Source: Cyanobacterium sp. HL-69 (GTDB lineage: Bacteria > Cyanobacteriota > Cyanobacteriia > Cyanobacteriales > Cyanobacteriaceae). From it: 64,000 nt of DNA. Positions within the stretch are counted from its first letter, which is position 1. Each line of letters opens with the position of its first letter. Below the pieces are notes generated by a model that saw only the letters and a list, made by a program, of their open reading frames with translations, was not told the origin of the DNA and did no database searches. Positions 46,126 to 55,786 of this stretch are shown in pieces. The stretch is from positions 1,860,001 through 1,924,000 of the forward strand of contig CP024912.1 of assembly GCA_002813895.1 (NCBI GenBank), written 5' to 3'. Position numbers and translations under genes: made by a program.

Positions 46126-46145
46126 CAAGGGGTTTAAACCCCTTG
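46126..46145. repeat. 20-base perfect palindrome (third copy)
   Basis: CAAGGGGTTTAAACCCCTTG in the 67-base gap between the convergent coiled-coil and HpsA-like genes, where it may serve as a two-way terminator. Confidence 0.8.
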
Positions 46146-46159
46146 CCAAACATAAATAA

Positions 46160-48721
46160 TTATTGATCGAAGCTACGGAAGAAGGAATCCTGTTTGAGAT
46201 AAACAAACTGGGGGGTAAGAGGGGGAAGATTACGAGGATTATTAAAACTTTGATCATAATCCCATTCTCGATTGGGTGCAGCATAAAAATTCCCACCTTG
46301 TTGACCACTTACTCGCAAGGGTGGCGAAATATTAACAAAAGAACCACGATAACGAAGTGGAACTCCTCCCCAATCTTCTAAAAAGCGAGGGTAATTTTCT
46401 AAGCCCCCATTATAATAAGAACTATTACTAATGTCATTTCCTGCTAGAAAACCTGCGTTAATAACAGTTTCTTGAGCTTTACCTAATTTTTTACTATTAT
46501 TTTTAGGGGTTTCATCACAATTTCGAGCGTCTCCACGATGATTGACACCCATATCATCATTTAAACAAGTATTTGATAAAACATTCAAGGAATCAGAGAG
46601 TATCGATGACGGTTGTTTATTTCTAGTGTTGTAATTACCTTGAAGATATACTGCCTGATCACTCGCAAAAGTTAAGCCCGTGGGGTCATCCTTATTAAAT
46701 GAATTAGCAAAGCCTAACCCCGGCAACTGATCCCCTTCAATAACTGCAAAACCATAACGACTTTGATTAGTTGCTGCGTTAGAATAGGTAGTAGGATTAA
46801 TAGTTGCGTGAAATACTAAGCCACCATCAGAAATATCCCGAGCGGCCATCCCTAGGCGCTGAAAAGAATTATTTGGTGCAGAGCTATCTTCGGGGGCTGT
46901 TTTATATAAAAGTTGATTAGTTGATGCTAGGTTAGAACCATTAAGATATTGTCCTTCAAAGTTCCACGCCACCATACTTTTCATATTTAACTGTAAAATT
47001 CGCATATCTCGTCCTTCCCGTTGATTACGAAAACGAAAATCAGTATTATGATTTTCAGAATCTCTACCAATATCAATTAAGGGCGCTGGAATAAAACAAC
47101 GTTGAACAACGTCCCCACCATCACTTTCCCGGTAAGGTAAAGAAGCAATTTCGTTGGGAGTCAGGGAATTTAATTTCGCTATCATACTAACTTGAGCGGA
47201 AGCAGGAATATTGGGGATATTTAATCCTGTAAAGGTCAACCCGGGGATTCCTCCCGTTTTGTCTAAATTAGAAAATAAAAGAGGTGCTTTCCTTTCCTGA
47301 ACCCTAGTAACCAAAATATCGTGAGCAAACTCGGCAATGTCTCTTTGTTGTTCCCAAGTTAAATTTTCCCATGTATTTTGAAAGGCTGGTGTACCAAGGT
47401 TAGGTTCAATTTTACCACTTTTAATATCATAGTCATGGGGTGCTGTACAGATATTATAATTGGGGTTTTGAGCAACGGTAAAATCATCGCTACCACGATT
47501 TGTATCGTTGATAGTGATAAAGTTTTCTCCACTAGAAGAAATACTAGCTAATTTTGAAGAAACTAAAATAGGTTGGCGCAAACTTCTACGCTGAGCTTCT
47601 GTTAGAGATATTGCAGTTGGGCTACTGATAAGATTACCGTTACTGTCTGTACGATTAATAACTTGAATAGAAAAAGGTACATTCTCTTCGTATTTCGCAA
47701 CACTACTAGCTGTAGGGGTGTAATTAATGCGAATATCTGCTTTTTCAAAATATTCCCCTGTACTGTCTAAAATATCAGGGGTAGGAATGGAAATAGGATC
47801 TGTGCCAACTTGAACTTGTGTGCCAAATGCACTAGCAATTTTAACGGGATCCATCGGATTTTTTGTGCCACTTGTATTTCCTGTACCAGCTTTCACTAAT
47901 TCAATCCACTGAGTATTATTAGCATTTCTAATTCTCACCCTTTCGGAAGGATAGGTATCATTATTACTTTGACGACGGCTAAATATATTTCCAGCAACAG
48001 TCACTTGACCATTAATATTTAATTGATTATTTGCCCCTAAGTATAAACTGCCATCGGTGTGGATGGGCCCATTTAGGTTCATGGTAGGACCAGGTAAGAT
48101 TTCGAGATCATTTTTATAAAAAGCGGCAAACTGAAACATGGGAATTTCCCTTGCCCTTACGTCCATCTGTAAGATTGCGGAGGCTTGGTTCGCATCAGCA
48201 CCTTCTTTTAATCCTAGGGCGTATAATGAGTAAAGGCTTTCGCTCATGCTGAGGTTTTGAAAGCGATCGCCCCTTGGTACAATACCTTCAGTTCTGTCCC
48301 CTTCTATAACATAGGTTGCACCAATATAGGGAGTTCTATTTTCTGCACTAGCAGATAAAGTGATGGTTTCACAAGCCAAATCTCCAGTACCTTTTGAGCC
48401 CACCTGAGCAACACAATCATCCAAATCCTGTGGTGAAGTGCCAGAAGGTACTTGACGGTTAAGAAATATTTGTCTTATATCCTGCGCCCTTTGATTTAGG
48501 GCTGCTTCTGCGGCAAAAAAACCACTACTACTATCTACCGTGCTGTCGGTGGAAACATTTTGGATACGGTTAGAACGTCCATAAACAGCCAATAAACCTG
48601 TTAAGGCAACAATTGTCCCCACGGCAATAACTAGCACATAACCAGCATCAGTGGAATTTTTTACAGCCTTTAGTTTAAGTAAGAAATAAAGGATAGAAAA
48701 AGGGCGATTATTACTATTCAT
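46160..48721 (-). CDS. HpsA-like protein with pilin-type N-terminal helix
   Basis: 853 aa, last gene of the pseudopilin operon. The N-terminus has one hydrophobic helix (DAGYVLVIAVGTIVALTGLLAVYG) followed by SGFFAAEAALNQRAQDIRQIF, which is PilX/GspK-like. The rest is a large, cysteine-poor extracellular domain with beta-helical character (for example MNLNGPIHTDGSLYLGANNQLNINGQVTVAGNIF). It resembles HpsA of the hormogonium polysaccharide system (by memory). The gene lies 32 bases after the pseudopilin at 48754-49863. It is probably exported with the three pseudopilins. Confidence 0.72.
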   Translation of the reverse strand: MNSNNRPFSILYFLLKLKAVKNSTDAGYVLVIAVGTIVALTGLLAVYGRSNRIQNVSTDSTVDSSSGFFAAEAALNQRAQDIRQIFLNRQVPSGTSPQDLDDCVAQVGSKGTGDLACETITLSASAENRTPYIGATYVIEGDRTEGIVPRGDRFQNLSMSESLYSLYALGLKEGADANQASAILQMDVRAREIPMFQFAAFYKNDLEILPGPTMNLNGPIHTDGSLYLGANNQLNINGQVTVAGNIFSRRQSNNDTYPSERVRIRNANNTQWIELVKAGTGNTSGTKNPMDPVKIASAFGTQVQVGTDPISIPTPDILDSTGEYFEKADIRINYTPTASSVAKYEENVPFSIQVINRTDSNGNLISSPTAISLTEAQRRSLRQPILVSSKLASISSSGENFITINDTNRGSDDFTVAQNPNYNICTAPHDYDIKSGKIEPNLGTPAFQNTWENLTWEQQRDIAEFAHDILVTRVQERKAPLLFSNLDKTGGIPGLTFTGLNIPNIPASAQVSMIAKLNSLTPNEIASLPYRESDGGDVVQRCFIPAPLIDIGRDSENHNTDFRFRNQREGRDMRILQLNMKSMVAWNFEGQYLNGSNLASTNQLLYKTAPEDSSAPNNSFQRLGMAARDISDGGLVFHATINPTTYSNAATNQSRYGFAVIEGDQLPGLGFANSFNKDDPTGLTFASDQAVYLQGNYNTRNKQPSSILSDSLNVLSNTCLNDDMGVNHRGDARNCDETPKNNSKKLGKAQETVINAGFLAGNDISNSSYYNGGLENYPRFLEDWGGVPLRYRGSFVNISPPLRVSGQQGGNFYAAPNREWDYDQSFNNPRNLPPLTPQFVYLKQDSFFRSFDQ

Positions 48722-48753
48722 GATTTTAAATAAAGGTAAAATAACAACAAAAA

Positions 48754-49863
48754 TTAAAAGCTAAAGACATTTCGAGGGAAAAATCTTTCCGTCAAAACTA
48801 AATCTTCTTCCGTCAAACTACTACGTCTCAGCTCTTCCTCTTCTGGAGCAAGGGTAGTTATCATTTCAATGTATTGAATATTTGCCCAGGAGTATGACAC
48901 TTCATCGGGTAAACATTCATCATCCCCAGGGGGAATTACCCTACATTCATAAGTTGTATCTTCAGTCACATCCTCAATAAGACTAACTACCACTTCAAAA
49001 TTAGCGATATTTTCAGCTAAAGTCAGAGTGTCATAATCATCAACATTACTTAAATCACCATCAACAATCTCTTGAGGAGGATCAACTATTAATTTAAGAG
49101 CGCCAGTGTCTTCCCCATCTTTACGATGTAAGAAGTAGGTGCGCTGTTCAACAATATGAATTCTTCCAGTTCCATTTTTGCTGTAGTCATGTTGCCAAGT
49201 GTGGGTATTAGTTTCCATAAAGGCCTTGGAGGAATCGTAGGTTTCATCCGTATAGTCGAAGATCTCATAATTTTCCGAGCCATCGTAGATATAAGCCCTT
49301 GCAGAGCCACCACTCTTAACCCTGTTATCTCGAAATATTTTTAATATATCGGGCCACCCATCGGGGGTATTTCTTGGTAAATTATCCACAAAACTACATC
49401 CTCCCAAGTCTGGATCAGTGGTATCCATCACCGTAATATCATCTGTTGTTCCTGCATCAATATCAGCACAAATAGGTAGTGATGCTGAAACAAGAGCTTT
49501 TGTGATGGTTATGACTGAAGATTTATCATTGGTTCCGGGTATATTCGTTTGAACAACGCTTACCGCTTCAAAGTTGGGATCATCCGTTAAACCCTGACCT
49601 ATTTGTAAAATATCTGGACCAATGAGGGAAGAAACTCCCGTCAAGGATTGATTAACAGAACTACGGGATTGATCTCGTACAAAACTTTGGCGATATACAT
49701 CGAAGCCAGAAAACGCTACCCCCACCACCAACCCTGAAATGGCAATGGAAGCCAACATTTCAATAATACTAATGCCTCTTTCCGAATTACTAGTTCGCAG
49801 CAGGTGGCGGAATAACACGGGTAAAGGCTGTTTGAACGGTGTGTATTGGTTCTGTTTGTCCAT
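48754..49863 (-). CDS. pseudopilin, PilW/GspJ type
   Basis: 369 aa. The type IV prepilin signature is SERGISIIEMLASIAISGLVVG, cleaved after Gly with Ile at position 1 and Glu5. The globular part is long and acidic. The start codon at 49863 lies inside the previous gene (74-base overlap); other starts are possible, but the prepilin leader needs upstream residues. Third gene of the operon, followed after 32 bases by the HpsA-like gene. Confidence 0.78.
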   Translation of the reverse strand: MDKQNQYTPFKQPLPVLFRHLLRTSNSERGISIIEMLASIAISGLVVGVAFSGFDVYRQSFVRDQSRSSVNQSLTGVSSLIGPDILQIGQGLTDDPNFEAVSVVQTNIPGTNDKSSVITITKALVSASLPICADIDAGTTDDITVMDTTDPDLGGCSFVDNLPRNTPDGWPDILKIFRDNRVKSGGSARAYIYDGSENYEIFDYTDETYDSSKAFMETNTHTWQHDYSKNGTGRIHIVEQRTYFLHRKDGEDTGALKLIVDPPQEIVDGDLSNVDDYDTLTLAENIANFEVVVSLIEDVTEDTTYECRVIPPGDDECLPDEVSYSWANIQYIEMITTLAPEEEELRRSSLTEEDLVLTERFFPRNVFSF

Positions 49864-50263
49864 TTCTTTTTATCTGTATTACAATGTGTCTAAGATCAGT
49901 GTTGTTGTCGCTAGTGCTACATCCTGTGACGTTAAAATCTTCATCAATATTAGGCTTTGTGGTACAAATGTAGGTAGTGGCATCATATTCATAGCCCAGT
50001 TTATCTAGCCCCGTTTGTAGTTGCCCATCAATAGGGGCGATCGCCCTTCTCGACCTAACTTCATCTAATAAATCCCGAGCCAAGGACGTTGCCCCAAGCC
50101 TGACTTTTGAAGTCGTATTTTCGTTTTGTAGTACCACCAATAAAGGAAAATTGAGCAGTATAGCAAAAGATAATAAAAACATCGATACCGTGGCTTCTAG
50201 GAGAGTAAAACCCCCCTCAGATTTAATCTTTTTTAGGTTTTTGTCATGGTGCAATCTATTCAT
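49790..50263 (-). CDS. pseudopilin, PilV/GspI type
   Basis: 157 aa. The prepilin signature EGGFTLLEATVSMFLLSFAILL is near residue 17, with the standard Gly-Phe cleavage site and Glu5. The soluble part is short (about 110 aa), with one possible Cys pair (CTT...CST). Second gene of the operon; its end overlaps the next by 74 bases. Confidence 0.8.
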   Translation of the reverse strand: MNRLHHDKNLKKIKSEGGFTLLEATVSMFLLSFAILLNFPLLVVLQNENTTSKVRLGATSLARDLLDEVRSRRAIAPIDGQLQTGLDKLGYEYDATTYICTTKPNIDEDFNVTGCSTSDNNTDLRHIVIQIKRNGQTEPIHTVQTAFTRVIPPPAAN

Positions 50264-50374
50264 CTGATTTGGTTTACTTGGGTGGATTAATTTTGCGCTT
50301 ACAAATTAGCAATATTTTTTTATATAAAAACTTTATTTTTCTTAGATAGAGGAGTCACTCATAATGGTTTACCT

Positions 50375-51169
50375 TTATAATTCATTGGTTTCGGGCTTTG
50401 TGATTGCACCGCCCTTCAACACAAGAAGATCTAATTCTTCATCATTACTGGTATCGGAAATGGTGAGTTTTAAATCTTGATCTACCACCCCTTGGGCATC
50501 AAAAAGACGAGCAAAACCTCGACTATCAAAACACAAGCGCCATTCATTATTACTGACATTAGAGGCAATTTCCATGGGTTCATTAAAGGTTAAATCCTCC
50601 GTCAATAATGCCCCATCGGGCGCCCAGTTTTGTGCTAATTCCACCACTGCATCTTCAGGTTGGGTAGAGCCGATGGCTTGTCCAAGGGTAAGCAATGATG
50701 AGTTATCATCGATGGCAATTACCTGATTATCGGTGTCATCGCTACCAATTTTGAGTTTATCCCCCACACTAAAACCCCTTGTGGAAACCACTGGTATTTG
50801 TGTTTCATCACTCTCTACCGCCGCCGATAGGGCGCTGATGGCTTCGCATCCTTTGGTGGTGGCGGATTCTATTCTTAGAGCCGTACTAGGATTGTCGGGA
50901 TCTGGTTCTATTCTGATGGCAGAGGTAGTGGCGATCGCCCGTGTGCGAGTTTGTTGCAAAATACCTTCTAACTGATACCCTGCATCATTTAATTTAGAAG
51001 TTTGCCCAAAAGGGTTGCTACCTATAGCCACAGCCCCCAAGATAGAAGCCATACCTATTGCTACCAATATCTCTGGCAGTGTATAACCTTGCTGTAGAGA
51101 CTGGCTTCTCAATAGTTTTTTAACAATACCAGTTTTGATTTTCATAGCTTTTAATGTAGTAGGAAACAA
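50375..51169 (-). CDS. pseudopilin, GspH/HpsB type
   Basis: 264 aa. Prepilin signature QQGYTLPEILVAIGMASILGA near residue 27 (Gly|Tyr, Glu5 of the mature form). The soluble domain has the beta-rich GspH feel (TRAIATTSAIRIEPDPDNPSTALRI, NEWRLCFDSRGFARLFDAQG). First gene of the operon; 653 bases upstream separate it from the divergent sensor kinase. Confidence 0.8.
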   Translation of the reverse strand: MFPTTLKAMKIKTGIVKKLLRSQSLQQGYTLPEILVAIGMASILGAVAIGSNPFGQTSKLNDAGYQLEGILQQTRTRAIATTSAIRIEPDPDNPSTALRIESATTKGCEAISALSAAVESDETQIPVVSTRGFSVGDKLKIGSDDTDNQVIAIDDNSSLLTLGQAIGSTQPEDAVVELAQNWAPDGALLTEDLTFNEPMEIASNVSNNEWRLCFDSRGFARLFDAQGVVDQDLKLTISDTSNDEELDLLVLKGGAITKPETNEL

Positions 51170-51822
51170 TAATTACACTGATGATTAATTTAAAATTATT
51201 ATTTTATGTTTTATAGTAAGATGTTCAACATTATACCCTTTTTTTTGATTTTTATATCTACAATTAATAGCAAATTTTATGGGGACTTTTTAGTATCTTT
51301 AAACACCCTTAACAAAGATTCAGTATAGTTAAGTAAAAATACGCAAAGTTCGACAGAGCGTCAAACTTTGGGAGATAGTAAGACCCATGAAAAGTCTTTT
51401 ATTGATGTTTAAAAAATAAAATATCAAGAAATAAAATAGTAATTACAACAATGAAAGTAAAGGAAGAAAAAGGCTAATTAAAGATAATGTTAGTTGCCAT
51501 AAGATACTATTAAAACTGAACCATTGCATCTAAAAAAAATATTTAACCTCTTTATTTTCATACTTTGAACAAACATAAACTTTCCATGAAATTTGACTAC
51601 AGGGTTTTTTCGTAAAAAAACTTAACATAAATTAGTCACAAAGCAATAACAACCCATCACCAAGTAATAGTAGGATAGAATCTAGTGCCATTAATTGTCA
51701 CCTCAAGTGGATAGAGAGATTTACCAAAATTTTTAGGTAATGATGACCCGTAATTCATGACGGCTTTTCTATTGTTATTTCCGAACCAGAAATCAAAGCT
51801 GACCAAAAATTAAACAGATTCA
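51170..51822. other. divergent control region of the pseudopilin operon and sensor kinase
   Basis: 653 AT-rich bases without a gene. The strongest structure is an imperfect hairpin at 51344-51370, CAAAGTT-GAC pairing with GTC-AACTTTG, without a T run. I could not place promoters convincingly. Confidence 0.5.
51344..51370. promoter_or_regulatory. hairpin in the pseudopilin/kinase divergent region
   Basis: CAAAGTT(C)GAC, loop AGAGC, GTC(A)AACTTTG: ten pairs with one mismatch. It may be an operator or a processed RNA element; this is only a structural observation. Confidence 0.35.
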
Positions 51823-53847
51823 ATGAGCAACCCTAATTCTGTTGTCACAGATTTACTACAAGTTTTTCCCACGTGGCGAACTCAAATCTATTTCAAATCT
51901 TCCTTAACAGCACTATCTCACGCTATGGAAGATCAAGTTTTGGCAAATACAGAAGAAGCCTTGATTATAGCTAGTTTTCAGAAGGAAAGATTTTATCGCC
52001 AAGAGGCTCATCGTTATCGTCGCATCGGCAAAATTTCGCCCCATGTTTATGTTTTAGCCGCCCCAGAAACAGATTTTTCTAATACCACGGATGTTTACGA
52101 AAAAATAGCTTTTGATGAAGATGATGCCCTAACCAAAGAATGGCACTTGGTGGTAATTGGGGAAAACTACACAAGCTGTTTAATTTGTCGGGAGAAAACC
52201 CATTTACCCAAAACAGAGGCGGCGGAGATGTCTATGGATAATAGTCGTCGTTTTGAGGGAATCTGGACTTTTGATTCTGATGTTACCTTAGCCGCGGCAT
52301 CGATACTTTTGGATAGAATTGCCAATTATCGTCCTGAGTTACAAGAAAAGGTGGAGAAGGCAAAAGAGCGTTATTGTCGTAAGGATAAAATGTCATCCAC
52401 TGGGGTAGATTTTTTCCCCACAGAGGGGCAAATTAGTTCTCCGATTATAAATCCAGATCCTTTTGTACAGCGGTTGATTACTTATTTACAGTCGGGGCAG
52501 TACAAGTTAATCAAGGCAAACAATTTTTTGAGTACCAAGGAGAAAAAGGAAAGACTTTTAAATTCTGTTACCGATGCCATTCGTCGCTCGTTGAATCCAG
52601 AGGAGATTTTGCAGATGGCGGTGGATAAGTTGGGAGAAGGTTTAGGGGTGTGTCGTTGTTTGATTTATCGTTGTCAAGAGAGTGATTATAATGCGGAAAT
52701 TAACCATGAGTTTTTGAGCGATGGGATAAAGTCTATTAAGGGGCAAACTTGGCCTTTGAAGCAAAATCCTTTGTTTCGGGAGGTGTTAAATTTACGGGAG
52801 TCCATTAGTATTGATGATGTGGAGTTGGATCCTCGTACTCAGGGTAAAACAAAGGTTTTAAAGAATTTAATTAGTAGTTGCTCTATTATTTCTTGGTTGA
52901 TTGTACCAATTTTGTATCAGGGTCGTTTGTTGGGGGTGATGGAGTTACATCATTGTGATGATAAACCTATTAATTGGAAACCAGAGGATATTGCTTTGGT
53001 AAATGCGATCGCAACTCAGGTAGCCGTGGCACTAATTCAGGCAGAATCTTATACTAATTTAGAAGACCTTAATGAACAGCTAGAGGCGCTTGATCGCACC
53101 CGTTCCAACCTTGTAGCCATTACTGGTCATGAATTGCGTACTCCTCTATCTACTATTCAAATCTGCCTTGAGAGCCTTGCTAATGAGCCAGATATGCCAG
53201 AGGAATTAAAGCAAATTATGCTTAGTACCGCCCTTCAAGATGCCGAGAGAATGCGTAAACTGGTACAGGACTTTTTAACCCTTTCTCAACTAGAAAGTGG
53301 CAGGGTAGAGTGGAACCCAGAACCTTTGTCCCTAGAGGAATGCGTAGAGTTGTCCATCTCCCATATTCGCTCTCGACAAGACCAATCCATTATTCCTAGT
53401 ATTGAAAATTTAGTACCTCAACAAATTCCCCTAGTGCAAGTAGATGGAGAGTGGTTAGTGGAAGTATTAAGCAAATTGCTGGATAATGCTTGTAAATTTT
53501 CCAATGGTAACGGACATATTCGTATTAGCGTGAAAGAGAAAGATCTTGCTAACTTAGAGGTTACTATATCCGATAATGGTAGAGGTATTGAACCCGATCG
53601 CCTTAATCAAGTATTTGATCGTTTTTACCAAGAAGAAGGCGCCCTAAGACGCTCTGCAGGAGGTACAGGATTGGGCTTGGCTATTTGTCGTCAAATTGTT
53701 AATAATTGGGGTGGAAAAATTTGGGCAGAATCTTCAGGAAAAAATCAGGGTAGCAAGTTTCATTTTACTATTCCTATTTTTGATGGAGCCGATTTTCCCC
53801 CTCCCAAGGTACAAAATAAGAGGTTAAAGTTAAGGGAACGCTATTAG
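51823..53847 (+). CDS. sensor histidine kinase with DICT and GAF domains
   Basis: 674 aa, cytoplasmic with no clear membrane helix. The N-terminal DICT domain (about 1-190; ALSHAMEDQVLANTEEALIIASFQKERFYR) often precedes GAF domains in light or signal proteins. GAF at about 250-405 (AVDKLGEGLGVCRCLIYRC) lacks the bilin-binding CH pair typical of phytochromes at the usual place. HisKA starts at ITGHELRTPLSTIQ with His near 436. The HATPase domain has N and G boxes (LDNACKFSNGNG, DNGRGIEP, GTGLGLAICRQIV). A partner response regulator is absent. Divergent to the pseudopilin operon, so it might regulate it. Confidence 0.85.
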   Translation: MSNPNSVVTDLLQVFPTWRTQIYFKSSLTALSHAMEDQVLANTEEALIIASFQKERFYRQEAHRYRRIGKISPHVYVLAAPETDFSNTTDVYEKIAFDEDDALTKEWHLVVIGENYTSCLICREKTHLPKTEAAEMSMDNSRRFEGIWTFDSDVTLAAASILLDRIANYRPELQEKVEKAKERYCRKDKMSSTGVDFFPTEGQISSPIINPDPFVQRLITYLQSGQYKLIKANNFLSTKEKKERLLNSVTDAIRRSLNPEEILQMAVDKLGEGLGVCRCLIYRCQESDYNAEINHEFLSDGIKSIKGQTWPLKQNPLFREVLNLRESISIDDVELDPRTQGKTKVLKNLISSCSIISWLIVPILYQGRLLGVMELHHCDDKPINWKPEDIALVNAIATQVAVALIQAESYTNLEDLNEQLEALDRTRSNLVAITGHELRTPLSTIQICLESLANEPDMPEELKQIMLSTALQDAERMRKLVQDFLTLSQLESGRVEWNPEPLSLEECVELSISHIRSRQDQSIIPSIENLVPQQIPLVQVDGEWLVEVLSKLLDNACKFSNGNGHIRISVKEKDLANLEVTISDNGRGIEPDRLNQVFDRFYQEEGALRRSAGGTGLGLAICRQIVNNWGGKIWAESSGKNQGSKFHFTIPIFDGADFPPPKVQNKRLKLRERY

Positions 53848-53930
53848 TCGTATAAGAGAGAATAGGTCAGATAATATTAATTTAACTTTTACTATCTATC
53901 ATTAATTATTCATTCTCAATTATTTCTGAT

Positions 53931-54932
53931 ATGTTTGATAAAATCTTAATTCCTAATCCCAGCGCCCAAGAATCTTCGTTTATTCGCCCCCGCAAAGGAG
54001 TTATTATCGGTTTAGGGCAGGTGGGTTTAGCCTGTGCCTATTCCTTATTAATTCAAGACTGCTTTGACGAGTTGGTATTACAGGACATTGCCACGGAAAA
54101 ACTGGAAGGGGAAATCATGGATTTATCCCACGGAATGCCCTTTATTTCTCCCACGGACTTAAAATCGGGTACTGTTGTCCATGAGGGGAGAGATGCAGAC
54201 ATCGTCATTATTACCGCAGGGGTTGCCCAACGGCAAGGGGAAAGCCGTCTGAGTTTGGTGGAGCGTAATATTGCGATTTATAAAAATATTCTCGCTGATG
54301 TGGTGAAATACTGCCCTGATTCGATTATTTTGGTAGTGAGTAATCCTGTGGATATTATGACCCATGCCACTCTTAAAATTACAGGTTTTCCTAGCTCAAG
54401 GGTGATTGGCTCTGGTACAGTATTAGATACCGCTCGTTTTCGTTCTCTATTAGCTAAAAAAATGGGCATAGATGCTCGTAGTGTCCATGCTTATATTATC
54501 GGTGAACATGGCGACAGTGAAGTTCCTTTGTGGAGTATGGCTAATGTAGGAGGGGTGAAAATTGTGCCTAATGGTTGGGAAAACTTGGGTAATGATGAAC
54601 AAGAGTTTTTAGCCAAAATTTATGATGATGTCAAAAATGCTGCCTATGAAATTATCCGTCGTAAGGGTAGCACTTCCTATGCTATTGGTTTAGCTACTAC
54701 TGATATTGTAAAGGCGATCGTTAATTCTCAAGAACGTATTTTAACGGTCAGTGGTTTAATGAAGGGAATGTATGGCATTGATGATATTTGCTTGAGCATT
54801 CCTCGGGTTATCAATGAAAAAGGTATTTTACAAACTGTTAATTTAGCCCTTAGCCCCCACGAGGAAAAGTTATTACAAAACTCTGCCAATCTTTTGAAAG
54901 ATATATTTCAACAGTTGAGCATTGATAACTAA
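53931..54932 (+). CDS. lactate/malate dehydrogenase
   Basis: 333-aa NAD-dependent dehydrogenase of the LDH/MDH family. Nucleotide fold GLGQVGLACAYSL, Asp in LQDIATEKLEG, active-site His in IIGEHGDSEVPLW, Arg in GESR and NPVD loop. The specificity loop reads AGVAQRQGESR; Gln at this place is the usual feature of lactate dehydrogenases, Arg that of malate dehydrogenases. Cyanobacterial orthologues are often called citrate-cycle MDH, so the substrate is uncertain. Confidence 0.85.
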   Translation: MFDKILIPNPSAQESSFIRPRKGVIIGLGQVGLACAYSLLIQDCFDELVLQDIATEKLEGEIMDLSHGMPFISPTDLKSGTVVHEGRDADIVIITAGVAQRQGESRLSLVERNIAIYKNILADVVKYCPDSIILVVSNPVDIMTHATLKITGFPSSRVIGSGTVLDTARFRSLLAKKMGIDARSVHAYIIGEHGDSEVPLWSMANVGGVKIVPNGWENLGNDEQEFLAKIYDDVKNAAYEIIRRKGSTSYAIGLATTDIVKAIVNSQERILTVSGLMKGMYGIDDICLSIPRVINEKGILQTVNLALSPHEEKLLQNSANLLKDIFQQLSIDN

Positions 54933-55056
54933 TAGTAGGAGTAAATATCTTATTAACTGATTTTACCCAGCTTGGATTAGTTATAGCTCATTCACCGTTT
55001 CTTGAAAAGCTTTATTTAATATAATAGATACATAGATACGACTTCTCAGAGCTAGA

Positions 55057-55071
55057 GTGGGCAATGCCCAC
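55057..55071. repeat. perfect palindrome GTGGGCAATGCCCAC
   Basis: Lies between the convergent dehydrogenase and PEP-CTERM genes. It is related to 44806-44822, and both lie within similar GTGGGCA/TGCCCAC arms. Confidence 0.6.
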
Positions 55072-55084
55072 CCTACTAAATAGA

Positions 55085-55786
55085 CTATGCTTGTTGTTTC
55101 CGTTTTGAGCTACCTAAACCTAAGCCACCTATTGCTAATAAACCCAATATCGTCGCTGGTTCAGGAGTCTTTTGAGAATCGCCACCTGCTGTACTTGTAC
55201 CCAAAGTAATATCATCAAAAATTATTTGATTAGCCGTACCGCCGAAATCAACAGATTTAGCAACACCACTAAAATTAACACCAAAGGGAACAAAGGGACT
55301 AAATGCTCCGTTGGGATCTGGGGCACCATTCGCGGGTGTTACTGGTAAGTTTAAACTAGCTAATAAGTTTCCTGTGCCATCAATGTCATCGTAAACATTA
55401 ACCACTCCGGGATTATTGATTGCTGAATAAAAGAAAGAAAAACCAGTGGTAAATCCATCTAAAACGTTCATGATTGCTGCACCGCTCAGGAAATAGAGAG
55501 CAGTATCTGGACTAGGTTCACCTCCAAAATTTCCACCTCCACCAGCATCCGAATCTATAAGAGCTAAAGAACTTGAAGTAAATGTAATATTAAAATCAGG
55601 ACCAGGTCCACTACCGTTACCTCCAAAACCGCCATTATAGAAATTATTGACAGGTTCATTATTCTGTAATCCCTCGAAGTCCAAGACAATGACTGCCGCT
55701 TGAGCCATTTCCATGGTTACTAAACTAAACATTGTTGTACTTGCAGCCGCTAAGGATAATTTAGCCAGTATTTTTGTTGTGTTCAT
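55085..55786 (-). CDS. PEP-CTERM sorted secreted protein
   Basis: 233 aa. The signal peptide (about 1-30, LSLAAASTTMFSLVTMEMAQA) is followed by a beta-rich Gly/Asn/Pro-rich secreted domain. The C-terminus shows the sorting motif PEP (TPEPATILGLLAIGGLGLGSSKRKQQ): PEP, hydrophobic helix, basic tail. It implies an exosortase elsewhere in the genome. Possible role in exopolysaccharide or surface layers. Confidence 0.85.
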   Translation of the reverse strand: MNTTKILAKLSLAAASTTMFSLVTMEMAQAAVIVLDFEGLQNNEPVNNFYNGGFGGNGSGPGPDFNITFTSSSLALIDSDAGGGGNFGGEPSPDTALYFLSGAAIMNVLDGFTTGFSFFYSAINNPGVVNVYDDIDGTGNLLASLNLPVTPANGAPDPNGAFSPFVPFGVNFSGVAKSVDFGGTANQIIFDDITLGTSTAGGDSQKTPEPATILGLLAIGGLGLGSSKRKQQA

